Shown here piece by piece: positions 34,005 to 43,171 of a stretch of DNA of 64,000 nt. The notes below the pieces were generated by a model. That model saw only the letters and a program-made list of their open reading frames with translations, made no database searches and had not been told where the DNA came from. A program made the position numbers and the translations under genes. The first letter of the stretch is position 1. Every line of letters starts with the position of its first letter. This DNA is from JAAUUJ01 sp964392245 (GTDB lineage: Bacteria; Cyanobacteriota; Cyanobacteriia; Thermostichales; Thermostichaceae). The DNA is taken from the NCBI GenBank assembly GCA_964392245.1, contig CAYMOX010000013.1, positions 20,585 through 84,584 on the forward strand. Direction: 5' to 3'.

Positions 34005-34170
34005 TGGCTGTACAGACTCAGGAGTTTCCTCAAGATCAGAGATTGTGAACGGTTCTTGACAAGAACTTGAGCAACACGGTTTCGTTTCCACAATCCAAAC
34101 GGTATGGTATGGGCGGAAGCTGCATGCTTCGACACCATTTAACGATTTTCAGTGTTGTGAGGAGATCTTC

Positions 34171-34680
34171 ATGAAAAGTTTATGGGGACGGATGTCCTGG
34201 ATCGGATCCGCCGTTGCCGTTGCTCTTACCGCCGCCTGTTCCAGCCAGACCCCTGGTGTGATCAGTCTGGACAATTCTGAATCTATCAGCGCCCAGACAG
34301 GGATTGCCTGCAACACCACCACCTGTACCTCCCTGCCTTTACCGGAGCCGGAGCCCTCTGTTGTTCCTCTGCCTCCGCCGATTGCTGTTATCCCCGCCAA
34401 TGTCGAGGATATCGAAGTTGAGATTCTAGAATCCTTCCCTCCTCGGGTCCGGGTGGTGGCACGAGGATTCCTACCCAATCCCTGCTACCGTTTGGGAAAC
34501 CCACGGATCCGGCAGGTACGCAACCGCATCTGGGTTTCTCTGCCCGCCATTACCCGCACCGATCTGATCTGCACGCAGGTGCTCGTGGAATTTGAAGAGA
34601 CGATTCCCCTGGGCACCTTTACGGAAAGGGGAATTTACAGTGTCAATGTGAATGGGGTTTCAGAGCGGTTCCGCCTCTAG
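34171..34680 (+). CDS. Small lipoprotein of unknown function
   Basis: 169 residues. The lipoprotein signal ends in VALTAAC, so the lipidated residue is Cys23. It then has a short proline/glutamate linker (LPLPEPEPSVVPLPPP) and a beta-rich domain (VEVEILES-like IEVEILESFPPRVRVVARGF, IWVSLPAITRTDLICTQVLVEF) resembling a small immunoglobulin-like fold. No named family is recognised. Its end overlaps the convergent phosphopantetheinyl transferase gene by 21 bp. Confidence 0.7.
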   Translation: MKSLWGRMSWIGSAVAVALTAACSSQTPGVISLDNSESISAQTGIACNTTTCTSLPLPEPEPSVVPLPPPIAVIPANVEDIEVEILESFPPRVRVVARGFLPNPCYRLGNPRIRQVRNRIWVSLPAITRTDLICTQVLVEFEETIPLGTFTERGIYSVNVNGVSERFRL

Positions 34681-35475
34681 AAATGGGATCGGCCCCTGCG
34701 CCAGCAGTCGAACTGACCAGTCCAGGGGCTGAGGCTCCTGCATCGGAATGGTCTGCCACACCGCAAGCTGCATGGGGGCCTCATCTCCTCTGTGCACAGC
34801 CAGTGCTGCACGGTAACCCGGATCCAGGCCCAGGAGCAGAAATTGCCAGACCTCTGCCCGATCTGCGATGGCCGGACTGAACCGGATGCTGATCCGTTGC
34901 TGCCGTAACTGATAGCTAAAGTGTTGCAGAGAAAGGGCTAACCCCATACCTCTGGCCTTGATGTAGGCTTCCTTCAGCGTCCAGTAGTCAAAGAACCGAT
35001 CCACCTGAGCAGCAACCGGCAACTGCTTGAGATCAGCGAATTCCTCGGGGGCAAAGTAGCGCTCGGCAATCTCCAGCAGCGACCCCCCTCGCCGGGTTGC
35101 CTCCACATCCACACCGATATCTCGAGATCGGGTGACCGCACAAGCCACCAGCCCATCGGTGTGGGAAAGGTTAAACCGCAAGGGAGGCAGGTCCTGCCCG
35201 CAGGTGGGATCCAGTTCCGGACGGCCATAGGCATTGGTCTGGAATCGCCAGGCTTCTGGAGCCAGCGGTGCGTACTGGGAAAGACAACAGCGGACCAGGG
35301 CGTGAGCCACCAGATACTGATGCCGATGTTTGGCAAAGTGAAACTGCCCATGGCGATCTCGCTCCTGTGGATCCAAAATCTCAAGATAGGTCTGTAACAG
35401 CTGGGGATCCTGAACCTGATCCGGCCAGGTCAACCAGAGATGCACATGGTGGGATCCCAGATCTGGAGTTGACAT
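34660..35475 (-). CDS. 4'-phosphopantetheinyl transferase (Sfp/HetI type)
   Basis: 271 residues. The N-terminal lobe has VAHALVRCCLSQYAP and LRFNLSHTDGLVACAV. The metal-binding motif is DIGVDVEATRR, and the second motif is FFDYWTLKEAYIKARGMGL. These are the hallmarks of the Sfp-type transferase that loads the phosphopantetheine arm of CoA onto acyl and peptidyl carrier proteins. Cyanobacteria usually lack AcpS and use one such enzyme for fatty acid synthesis too. Divergent from lpxD. Confidence 0.92.
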   Translation of the reverse strand: MSTPDLGSHHVHLWLTWPDQVQDPQLLQTYLEILDPQERDRHGQFHFAKHRHQYLVAHALVRCCLSQYAPLAPEAWRFQTNAYGRPELDPTCGQDLPPLRFNLSHTDGLVACAVTRSRDIGVDVEATRRGGSLLEIAERYFAPEEFADLKQLPVAAQVDRFFDYWTLKEAYIKARGMGLALSLQHFSYQLRQQRISIRFSPAIADRAEVWQFLLLGLDPGYRAALAVHRGDEAPMQLAVWQTIPMQEPQPLDWSVRLLAQGPIPFLEAEPL

Positions 35476-35557
35476 CCGCAGGTGGCAGGGAAAGAGATAA
35501 AAGACCTTTAGCTCAACACTATAGAATTTATGGAGACTCAGGTTCTGCCGCTGGGAG

Positions 35558-36610
35558 ATGTCATTGGTGAAATTGCACGCTCTTGCCCATGCCCTGCAAT
35601 GCTCTTTTGAGGGGGATCCAGACTTAGAGATTCAGGGGGTGGCGGCACTGGTGGAGGCAAAACCGGGGGATCTGAGCTTTGTCAGTGAGTCCAAATATCT
35701 GCCCCTGCTGGAGCAAACCCACGCCAGTGCTGTGCTGGTGAACCCTGACTGTCCGGTGCCTGTCGGGCTGGCCTGTGTGCGCAGCTCCTATCCCCGCCTC
35801 AGTTTCGCTAAAGCGATTGAACTGTTTTATCAGCCGTTTCAATTACCCGTGGGAATTCACCCGACTGCCGTGATCGCAGCAGATGCGCAACTGGGCACCG
35901 GAGTCGCGATTGCAGCTCATGTGGTGGTGGAATCGGGTGTGATCATTGGTGACTATACCCAGATCCATGCCAACGTCACCCTCTACCCCCAGGTGCAGAT
36001 CGGGCGTTACTGCCAGCTGTTCGCCAACTGTGTGATACACGAACGCAGCCTGATCGGAGATCACTGCCTGATTCACAGTGGGGCGGTGATTGGGGATGAC
36101 GGCTTTGGGCATGTGCCGCTTGCGGATGGTAGCTGGTATCGCATGTTGCAGTCGGGCCGGGTGGTGCTGGAGGAGGGTGTGGATGTGGGGGCCAATACCG
36201 CCATTGATCGCCCTGCCGTGGGAGAAACTCGCATTGGCCATGGCACAAAAATCGATAACCTGGTGCAGGTGGGGCATGGGGTAAAGATCGGTCCTGATTC
36301 TGTGCTGACCTCACAGGTGGGTATTTCAGGGGGAACAACCCTGGGCCGCCATGTGATTTTGGGGGGGCAGGTCGGGGTGGCCGGACATTTAAATCTGGGG
36401 GATAACGTCACTGCGGTAGGACAGAGCGGCATTACCAACCATGTGGCTGCCGGAGAGGTTGTGGCGGGCTATCCTCACCAACCCCACCCAGAGTGGAAAC
36501 GATCGGCGGTCGCTCTGCGCCAGTTACCGGAGCTGATCCGTACGGTCCGGTATTTAGAGAAACGGCTGCAGGTGTTAGAAGCGGCGGCCCGGTTGACAGA
36601 GGATGAGTAA
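35558..36610 (+). CDS. lpxD: UDP-3-O-acylglucosamine N-acyltransferase
   Basis: 350 residues. The N-terminal uridine-binding domain (GVAALVEAKPGDLSFVSESKY) is followed by a left-handed beta-helix of hexapeptide repeats (IHPTAVIAADAQLGTGVAIAAH), the catalytic histidine region in GDDGFGHVPLADGSWYRM, and a C-terminal helix PELIRTVRYLEKRL. It adds the second acyl chain in lipid A biosynthesis. The next gene, tsaB, begins inside its last codons (8-bp overlap). Confidence 0.94.
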   Translation: MSLVKLHALAHALQCSFEGDPDLEIQGVAALVEAKPGDLSFVSESKYLPLLEQTHASAVLVNPDCPVPVGLACVRSSYPRLSFAKAIELFYQPFQLPVGIHPTAVIAADAQLGTGVAIAAHVVVESGVIIGDYTQIHANVTLYPQVQIGRYCQLFANCVIHERSLIGDHCLIHSGAVIGDDGFGHVPLADGSWYRMLQSGRVVLEEGVDVGANTAIDRPAVGETRIGHGTKIDNLVQVGHGVKIGPDSVLTSQVGISGGTTLGRHVILGGQVGVAGHLNLGDNVTAVGQSGITNHVAAGEVVAGYPHQPHPEWKRSAVALRQLPELIRTVRYLEKRLQVLEAAARLTEDE

Positions 36611-37301
36611 ACCCATGGAGGGATGGCTCCTGGGGATCCACACCACCACACCCACCCTGGGCCTGGCTTTGCAACCTGTGTCTGGATTGGAGATGAAACG
36701 ATCTCAGACCTGGCCGTTGGGTCGGCAGATGGCGCAGCAGTTGCACCCCTTATTAGAAAGTTTTCTGCCCCCGCAGCAGTGGTCTGATCTGGTGGGGATC
36801 GGGGTGGCTGTCGGACCGGGGAGCTTTACAGGATCTCGTCTAGGGGTAACCGTCGCCCGCACCCTGGGGCAGGGGTTGCGTCTTCCCGTTTATGGGGTTT
36901 CCAGTCTCGCGGCTCTGGCCTATGCCCGGCTTGAGATCGATCCGGTTGCTCTGGTAGCAGTGCAGCTGGATGCCCAACGGGGGGACTGGTATGGAGCTGT
37001 TTACCACTATGAGCCGGGTCCTGATCAGTTCAGCATTGTTGTACCGGAGCAGCTCTGGTCTACCCCCGCCTGGCAAGCACAACTTCACCTGCTACACCAG
37101 CAAACCTCCTCGCTAGAGATTGTGGACGGCTCTGCCATTACAGATCCACCGGTGCAGGCTGTGGCCGCCCTGGCTTACAAGGCTTACACCAGCGGACAGA
37201 TCTCCCTCTGGTCTACTATCCTGCCCCAGTACCTGCGCCAACCCCCGATTGATAGAGGCGTTCTCAATGCCTCTTCCCCACCCAAGTCCTCGTCAGACTG
37301 A
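36603..37301 (+). CDS. tsaB: tRNA t6A37 biosynthesis protein TsaB
   Basis: 232 residues with the ASKHA-fold N-terminus (LLGIHTTTPTLGLAL) and the diagnostic VGPGSFTGSRLGVTVARTL, then YGVSSLAALAYA. TsaB is the inactive paralogue that scaffolds TsaD in making threonylcarbamoyladenosine on ANN-decoding tRNAs. It overlaps lpxD by 8 bp, implying coupled translation. Confidence 0.92.
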   Translation: MSKPMEGWLLGIHTTTPTLGLALQPVSGLEMKRSQTWPLGRQMAQQLHPLLESFLPPQQWSDLVGIGVAVGPGSFTGSRLGVTVARTLGQGLRLPVYGVSSLAALAYARLEIDPVALVAVQLDAQRGDWYGAVYHYEPGPDQFSIVVPEQLWSTPAWQAQLHLLHQQTSSLEIVDGSAITDPPVQAVAALAYKAYTSGQISLWSTILPQYLRQPPIDRGVLNASSPPKSSSD

Positions 37302-37382
37302 AGAGAAAGCAGGCAAGTTCCGAAACCGATCAGCCTGCAGGGTACAATCATGTCGAATAAGCACCAGTCATGCGACCTCACT

Positions 37383-37940
37383 ATGATTTCTAGTAACGAT
37401 TTACGTCCAGGGGTTTCCATCGAGCTTGATGGCTATGCCTGGAAAGTGGTGGAATTCCTGCACGTTAAACCTGGTAAGGGAGCTGCCTTTGTCCGCACAA
37501 AACTTAAAAATATGCAGACTGGCGGTGTTCAAGAACGTACCTTTCGAGCGGGAGAGACGCTGCCTTCCGCCAATATCGAAAAAATGGATATGCAGTACCT
37601 CTACCAGGAAGGGGACAACTATGTGTTTATGGACATGGAAAGTTATGAACAAACACCCCTGACCCAGGATCAAATCGGCACTCAGATTAAATATCTGAAG
37701 GAAGGGATGGAGGTCAGCATCCTACGATGGAATGAGCAGGTCATTGACGTTGAGCTCCCCAACACGGTGGTGCTGGAGATCGTGGAAACCGATCCAGGCG
37801 TGAAGGGTGATACGGCCACAGGGGGTTCAAAACCCGCCAAGTTAGAAACAGGAGCCGAGATCCAGGTGCCCCTTTTCATTAAGCAGGGCGAAAAAATTCG
37901 AGTTGATACCCGCACCGATTCCTACCTGGGGCGCGAGTAG
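37383..37940 (+). CDS. efp: Translation elongation factor P
   Basis: 185 residues from ATG 37383, the exact usual length; a longer frame adds 11 unrelated residues. It begins MISSNDLRPGVSIELDG, with the exposed loop VKPGKGAAFVRTKLKN (modified-lysine position GK) and the C-terminal signature QVPLFIKQGEKIRVDTRT. It relieves ribosome stalling at polyprolines. This is relevant here because several window proteins have proline runs. It sits in the conserved cyanobacterial efp-accB order. Confidence 0.97.
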   Translation: MISSNDLRPGVSIELDGYAWKVVEFLHVKPGKGAAFVRTKLKNMQTGGVQERTFRAGETLPSANIEKMDMQYLYQEGDNYVFMDMESYEQTPLTQDQIGTQIKYLKEGMEVSILRWNEQVIDVELPNTVVLEIVETDPGVKGDTATGGSKPAKLETGAEIQVPLFIKQGEKIRVDTRTDSYLGRE

Positions 37941-38109
37941 GACTGTGGATGGGAATCTAAATCACAGACCTCAACTTGGCTCCTGGGTCGAGATGTTCGT
38001 GGCCACGTTCTGTGAGAAACTACCACTGGGCATCGATCTGGAGGAGAGGGATGAGAGATCTCTCTGGGTTGCCAGGATGTTGCAGTATTAGGAAAGGGCT
38101 GGGTACCAC

Positions 38110-38607
38110 TTGGATTCCGTAAATTGGGAAGAAATTCGCCATCTCCTGACGACGCTTGATCAAACCAGCGTTGTGGAGCTGATTCTTGAAGATGACTCCT
38201 TTCGCTTGACGATTCGCAAAGCTAATGGATCCGTGGGGGTCTCACTTTCCAATCCTTCTGCGGTTGTGGAAGCCAGTTCCCCTGCTCCTCAACAACTGCT
38301 GAATGACTTCGGAGCTCCGGCTACAGCCCCCAAATCAAAGGGGCCTCCCAACGCCGCGTCCCATCTGGTTGATATTACTTCCCCCATGGTGGGAACTTTC
38401 TATAGCGCCCCGGCTCCCGGTGAAGACAGCTTTGTCAATCTAGGCGATCGAGTGCAACGGGGCCAGACCCTCTGCATTATTGAAGCCATGAAGCTGATGA
38501 ATGAGCTGGAGGCGGAAACCGCTGGGCGACTGGCGGAGATCCTGGTGGAGAATGGTCAGCCAGTAGAATTTGGTCAGGTGTTGATGCGCATCGATCCCGA
38601 AGGCTAG
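38110..38607 (+). CDS. accB: Biotin carboxyl carrier protein of acetyl-CoA carboxylase
   Basis: 165 residues. The N-terminal region reads NWEEIRHLLTTLDQTSVVELIL, then a Ala/Pro-rich linker and the biotinyl domain with ITSPMVGTFYSAPAPGE and the biotinylated lysine in IEAMKLMNELEAE. The start is TTG at 38110: an in-frame TAG lies seven codons upstream with no ATG between, and AGGAAAGGG is well placed. It carries carboxybiotin for malonyl-CoA formation. It follows efp by 169 bp. Confidence 0.94.
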   Translation: MDSVNWEEIRHLLTTLDQTSVVELILEDDSFRLTIRKANGSVGVSLSNPSAVVEASSPAPQQLLNDFGAPATAPKSKGPPNAASHLVDITSPMVGTFYSAPAPGEDSFVNLGDRVQRGQTLCIIEAMKLMNELEAETAGRLAEILVENGQPVEFGQVLMRIDPEG

Positions 38608-38675
38608 GTTGCAGGACAGAAGAGATAGGATCGGGAATAATAGCAGCTGGAATGATCCTGATCAGGGTGGATGCC

Positions 38676-38960
38676 ATGCTCCGGTTTTCTCTCAGGTTGA
38701 CCTTACTCTGTGCTTGTGTGGGCGAGGGGCTTTGCTTTTCAGCATGGGCGCAGTCTGGTTCACAATCTGTGATTGAGTTTCGGCGCGACGGATCCGAACA
38801 GGACTCTGGCGGGAATGCTAAGGTGTCCCCTGAAGCTCTGGCCAGGTGGCACATCGAGAAAAATGTTTGTCCTGGCTTCTGGACCGTGGAAGAATTTGCC
38901 ACCCTCTTCCCCCGCATTGATCTGGCTCTGGTGCAGGAGGTTTGTGAAGAGAAGCGTTAA
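38676..38960 (+). CDS. Small secreted hypothetical protein
   Basis: 94 residues from ATG 38676. The signal peptide MLRFSLRLTLLCACVGEGL ends near FSAWAQS, and the mature part contains two cysteines and the segment WHIEKNVCPGFWTVEEFATLFP. It has no recognised domain. It lies between accB and another exported protein and is probably periplasmic. Confidence 0.6.
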   Translation: MLRFSLRLTLLCACVGEGLCFSAWAQSGSQSVIEFRRDGSEQDSGGNAKVSPEALARWHIEKNVCPGFWTVEEFATLFPRIDLALVQEVCEEKR

Positions 38961-39127
38961 TCCCCATGCCGCTGCGGTTTTTAACCGACTTTCTGGAACC
39001 CTGACCCACGCGTCAGTGAACCAGCTAGAGTAAGGGAGGCTTTTGCAGCCATCCTTCTCCCCATCAGAGGTAGGGCTATCAACCTCTGGTCGGAGATGGT
39101 GTCCTCGGGTCAGCTTTGGGCAATGAC

Positions 39128-39856
39128 ATGGGCAAAGTCATACTCTCCAGGTCAGTCACAGGGATTTCGCTTTTCCGTCTCAGCCTGCTTTGTCTTCTCT
39201 GGACTTCTGTCCTGGATGGGTTCCATCCTGTTCAAGCTGATCCTGCGGCTGAATTAAAAACCTCTTCCACCACTGCGATTGATTTGGGGCAGTATCAGGA
39301 CCTGGTGCATGACAGTCCGGTGCTGCGTCGCTGGCTGGAAAAGCCCCCGGATCTGTTGCAGGAAATCCGCAATACCCCTGTTGTCCCCACCCGCCTGCAG
39401 GTCTCTCTGCAAAGCACCACCTGGAGTCTGGGGGTTGAGGATGTGGGTTTGGGGGATCGCTTTACCCTGAGCGGAGAGTATCAGCAGTCGCGAGAACGTT
39501 CCGCCGATCAAGATTACGGCTCCCTGCTGCGGTATTACATTGCACCCCGCGGCTCACGGATGAATCTGGCTCCCCAGGTGGGCTACCGTGCCATTCAGGA
39601 ATCTGACCGTTCCCTGAGTGGTCCCCAATTTGGGGCTTTTGTCATCCTGGCCCTAGCACCGCAGGCCGCCGATCTCACCCTCAGCTATAGCTGGCTGGCA
39701 CCCCGGGAAGCTGAAGAGAGTACAGCCACCCTGGCCACGATCACAGCCGCTTATGCCCTCAGTCCTTCCACCCGTGTTGCTGCTCGCTACCAGCGGCGAA
39801 ACAGTACGATCAGCCAGGATGGAACCTTCGGCCTGGTTCTGGAATGGATCCCTTAG
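39128..39856 (+). CDS. Exported beta-rich protein, possible outer-membrane barrel
   Basis: 242 residues from ATG 39128. A signal segment (FRLSLLCLLWTSVLDGFHPVQA) is followed by a helical stretch and then alternating beta strands (LQVSLQSTTWSLGVEDVGLGDRF-like, LLRYYIAPRG, QFGAFVILAL, ADLTLSYSWL, TRVAARYQRR). It ends GLVLEWIP. The strand pattern suggests a small barrel or a periplasmic beta sandwich. No family is recognised. Confidence 0.6.
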   Translation: MGKVILSRSVTGISLFRLSLLCLLWTSVLDGFHPVQADPAAELKTSSTTAIDLGQYQDLVHDSPVLRRWLEKPPDLLQEIRNTPVVPTRLQVSLQSTTWSLGVEDVGLGDRFTLSGEYQQSRERSADQDYGSLLRYYIAPRGSRMNLAPQVGYRAIQESDRSLSGPQFGAFVILALAPQAADLTLSYSWLAPREAEESTATLATITAAYALSPSTRVAARYQRRNSTISQDGTFGLVLEWIP

Positions 39857-39950
39857 GGTATCTGAAGGAACCAACCTCAGTCCAAAGGTAACCCACTCCA
39901 GGATTAAGGTAGTAAAAGCACTGTCGCGGGATCAGCGTCCCTGGAGATCT

Positions 39951-40775
39951 ATGCCTGAAATTGTCTTGATTACCGGAGCCTCTGAAGGGATTGGACGGGC
40001 GACCGCCCATGCCTTTGCCAGTCGGGGAGCCCAGCTGATTCTGGCTGCTCGCACAGCATCGACCCTGAGGCAAACCGCCATCGACCTGGAACAGGAACTG
40101 GATGCCGAGATCCTGGTGGTGCCCACCGATGTCACCCAGCCGGATCAGGTCAAGATCCTGGTGGATAAAGCTCTGGAGCGTTTCCAGCACATCGATATTC
40201 TGGTCAACAATGCGGGCATGTGCATGAGCGGTCCCTTCACCGCCACCACCCTGGAGCACTGGCAACAGATCATGGCTGTCAATTTCTGGGGCTACCTCCA
40301 TATGATCCAGGCGGTGCTGCCCTCCATGCTAGAGCGTCATCGGGGTCAGATCATCAATGTGGGATCGGTTGGGGGCAAGATGCCCCTACCCCTGATGACC
40401 GCCTACTCGGCCAGCAAGTTTGCGGTAACGGGACTCACTGAAGCCCTGCGTTTGGAGCTACAGCCGCAAGGGATCGAGGTGATTGGTGTCCACCCCGGGG
40501 TGGTGAACAGCGATTTTTTAAAACGGGCTGTTTTTGTGGAGGAAACTAGCGGCACGGCAGCTGCGGATCCAGTGATCTCTTCCGGTCGTCAGCGGATGCA
40601 AGCTGCCCTGGAGGGAATCTTTGTGAACCAGCCGGAAGATGTGGCCGCAGCCATTGTGGATGCAGTGGTGCACCATAAGACCGATGTGGTGGTGGGAACT
40701 GCTCAACTGGCCATTGGGGCCTACAAACTCTTCCCTGATCTTCTGGCCACTTTTCTGCAGACATCGGCACGCTAG
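39951..40775 (+). CDS. Short-chain dehydrogenase/reductase
   Basis: 274 residues from ATG 39951; a longer in-frame N-terminus only mirrors the upstream gene. Classical SDR with the cofactor motif TGASEGIGRATAHAF, NNAGM, catalytic Ser in NVGSVGGKMPLP and Tyr-x3-Lys in YSASKFAVTGLTEAL. NADP preference is suggested by basic residues after beta-2 (LAARTAS). Substrate is unknown. Confidence 0.88.
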   Translation: MPEIVLITGASEGIGRATAHAFASRGAQLILAARTASTLRQTAIDLEQELDAEILVVPTDVTQPDQVKILVDKALERFQHIDILVNNAGMCMSGPFTATTLEHWQQIMAVNFWGYLHMIQAVLPSMLERHRGQIINVGSVGGKMPLPLMTAYSASKFAVTGLTEALRLELQPQGIEVIGVHPGVVNSDFLKRAVFVEETSGTAAADPVISSGRQRMQAALEGIFVNQPEDVAAAIVDAVVHHKTDVVVGTAQLAIGAYKLFPDLLATFLQTSAR

Positions 40776-40967
40776 GTGCCTCTTGACCCTGATACCCTAC
40801 TGTTGTTGACCCAGTAATGATTTTTGCTCTCCCCTGATCAGGCGTGGGTTACCTGGGCAGAGAAGCAGTATATTTGAGATATGATTTTCATCTAGTGTTC
40901 TCCCTCTGATTGGTAGCCGGATGAATGCCCAGCTCTCTTCCGGAGAGATGTGTTCTAGCCAGTGACT

Positions 40968-41357
40968 ATGGTTGATCCCAACTCCGCTAACACAGGTCCT
41001 TATCAGCACCTCCTGATCGTGGAAGATCGGGATGGGCGGCGGACGCATGCTCTCAGTTCACCCAAGTATTTCATTGGGCGCGATCTGGCCAATGATATTT
41101 GCCTCAATTCTCAGTTTGCCTCCCGCTACCATGCCATGTTGCTGCGGGTGCCTGCGGATAAGGAGGGGGATTACTTCTATCGCATTCTTGATGGGGATCT
41201 GGAAGGGAAACCCAGCACCAACGGTCTGGTGATCAATGGCCAGAAAATGACTGCCCATCAGCTCAAACCCGGGGATGTGGTCTCCTTTGGACCGGATGCC
41301 AAAGCCATTTATCGCACCACTCGCTTACAGGGACCTGAGGATTCTGGTAAGTCCTGA
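40968..41357 (+). CDS. FHA-domain protein
   Basis: 129 residues. It is almost entirely one forkhead-associated domain: YFIGRDLANDICLNSQFASRYHAML (GR and S-RH motif) and KPSTNGLVINGQKM (NG-x-x-NG). FHA domains bind phosphothreonine, so it probably reports Ser/Thr kinase signalling. It is a stand-alone adapter with no fused domain. Start ATG 40968 (a GTG is six bases upstream). Confidence 0.88.
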   Translation: MVDPNSANTGPYQHLLIVEDRDGRRTHALSSPKYFIGRDLANDICLNSQFASRYHAMLLRVPADKEGDYFYRILDGDLEGKPSTNGLVINGQKMTAHQLKPGDVVSFGPDAKAIYRTTRLQGPEDSGKS

Positions 41358-41364
41358 TCCTGAA

Positions 41365-42915
41365 TTATTTCCCCAGATCAACCGCCACCCGGTGAGCACA
41401 GGCAAAGCCGGAAAAGGCCACTGCATTCAGTCCCTGACCGGGGAAGGTGCTGTCCCCTGTGCAGTAGAGATTGGGGATAGCGGTGCGGTTGAAGGGCATG
41501 CCCAGCAGACCCCAGGGGGTGTGGGCAGGAATTGGACCATAGGTGCCATTCATTCGACCCAAAAAGCGGCGATGACTGCGAGGGGTGCCCACCTCCTGGA
41601 GTTCAATGTGCTGAGCAAGATCAGGCCAGAGATCCGCCAACCTTTGGATCAGCTGAGCCGCAGCGATCTGCTTCTTTTCCTGATACTGCTGATAACTTAA
41701 GCCCTGCCAGTTCTGGATCCAGCTGGGGGTAAACCCATGCAGAATATGCCGTCCAGGCGGGGCCAGCCCAGGGTCCAGGAGGGTGGGAATGGAGATAAAA
41801 ATGGTTCCCTGTTCTGCCTCCATGGCATCCCAATTTTCCAGCAGGATGTGGTGGCAGTATTGTTCTCCCGCCAGAGCCTCTGCACGGACTCCCAGATGCA
41901 GACTAAGAAAGCTGGGGGACTGGACATAGCGCTGTTGCCAGCGTTGCTCAGCTTTGGGCAGGGGCTGATCCGACCAGAGGTGGTTGAAGGTGTCCCAGCG
42001 GGTGGCGTTAGAGATGATTTTATGAGCATGGAGGCGCTCTCCACCTGCCAGTTCCACCCCTGTCGCCTGGCCGTTCTGGTGCAGAATCCGAGTTACGCGG
42101 GCTGCGTAGCGGATCTCTCCCCCCTTTTGCTGCAATCCCTGCACGAGTTTCTGGGCAATTTGACCCACCCCCCCTCTTGGATAGTTCACCCCCCCGTAAT
42201 GGCGATCACTGAAGACCATGCCGCCGTTGATCATGGGGGTTTGGGCGGCAGGGACCACTGACCAGCAGTAGCATTCCATATCAATAAACTGCAGTAGCTG
42301 AGGATCTCGTAGATGCCAGCGGGCCACCTGTCCCACATTTACGGGCAAGTAGCGAGCCAGCGTCAGACACCCGAGGGGATTGCCAACAAACGAGCGAAAC
42401 AGATAGCGGGGTTCCTCGAGAGAGAGCAACTCCATGGCATTCAGGCTGTTAAAAATGGACCAGGCTTCATCATAAAAGCGGCGGATCCCCTGCTGTTCTG
42501 AGGGAAAGTAACTCCCCAGCTCCGTGAGAAAGGTTTCGTAATCCCGATGCACCCGAGGCTGCAACCCGTGGGGCAAATGGTAGGCAATCTGCACCGGATC
42601 GGGAATGGACTCAATTGCTTGATCCACTGCCGCCAGTGCCCGAGTCAGCAGGTTGGTGCTGCCCTGGCTGCCCAACCCAAAGATCATCGAGGCCCCCACA
42701 TCAAAGTGGTAGCTGCCCTCGCCCGTGGGAGAAGGTCGTTGGAAGTAGCCAGCACTGCCGCCGGGAATCAGATACTTTTCCAGCACCAGCACCCGGATCC
42801 CTTTGGCCGCCAGTTGGGTGGCCGTGACCAGCCCTCCGATCCCGGAGCCAATTACGATCACGTCTGCATCCAGCGACTGCTGGGAAAGAGGAGAGGAGGA
42901 ATGCACTTGATCCAC
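41365..42915 (-). CDS. crtISO: Carotenoid isomerase CrtISO
   Basis: 516 residues. The FAD-binding N-terminus VIVIGSGIGGLVTATQLAAKG is followed by the CrtISO-specific block FDVGASMIFGLGSQGSTNLL, NSLNAMELLSLEEPRYLFR, FIDMECYCWSVVPAAQTPMINGG-type segment and FSDRHYGGVNYPRGGVGQIA, and the C-terminal dinucleotide motif GDSTFPGQGLNAVAFSG. It converts 7,9,7',9'-tetra-cis-lycopene to all-trans-lycopene (CrtH in Synechocystis). It converges with the FHA gene, 7 bp apart. Confidence 0.95.
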   Translation of the reverse strand: MDQVHSSSPLSQQSLDADVIVIGSGIGGLVTATQLAAKGIRVLVLEKYLIPGGSAGYFQRPSPTGEGSYHFDVGASMIFGLGSQGSTNLLTRALAAVDQAIESIPDPVQIAYHLPHGLQPRVHRDYETFLTELGSYFPSEQQGIRRFYDEAWSIFNSLNAMELLSLEEPRYLFRSFVGNPLGCLTLARYLPVNVGQVARWHLRDPQLLQFIDMECYCWSVVPAAQTPMINGGMVFSDRHYGGVNYPRGGVGQIAQKLVQGLQQKGGEIRYAARVTRILHQNGQATGVELAGGERLHAHKIISNATRWDTFNHLWSDQPLPKAEQRWQQRYVQSPSFLSLHLGVRAEALAGEQYCHHILLENWDAMEAEQGTIFISIPTLLDPGLAPPGRHILHGFTPSWIQNWQGLSYQQYQEKKQIAAAQLIQRLADLWPDLAQHIELQEVGTPRSHRRFLGRMNGTYGPIPAHTPWGLLGMPFNRTAIPNLYCTGDSTFPGQGLNAVAFSGFACAHRVAVDLGK

Positions 42916-43030
42916 AGAGATGCGAGGAATGTTACGGGATATGTATTACCCTACCTGAAATGCTGGGATCCTGGACGTCAGGACTAGCAATCTGGACTGT
43001 GCTAGCGTGGCAATAGCGCTCGGAATCCGT

Positions 43031-43171
43031 ATGAGCAAAAAATATATCTCCTCAGAAGACTACCGCCGCATGCTGGTGCGGGACGGCCAGCGTCGCTTTC
43101 AGGAATGGCACTCGGCTTTCCTCAAATACCAGAAGCAATTTCTGGCAGACATTTCTCGCAGTCGAACCTAA
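43031..43171 (+). CDS. Possible 46-residue basic small protein
   Basis: The ORF ATG 43031 to TAA 43171 encodes MSKKYISSEDYRRMLVRDG, then RRFQEWHSAFLKYQKQFL and ends SRSRT. It is basic and aromatic and looks helical. It occupies most of the 252-bp gap between divergent chlB/crtISO ends, and its stop overlaps the end of chlB by 4 bp. The ribosome site is weak. A real conserved microprotein is plausible, but I cannot confirm it. Confidence 0.45.
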   Translation: MSKKYISSEDYRRMLVRDGQRRFQEWHSAFLKYQKQFLADISRSRT

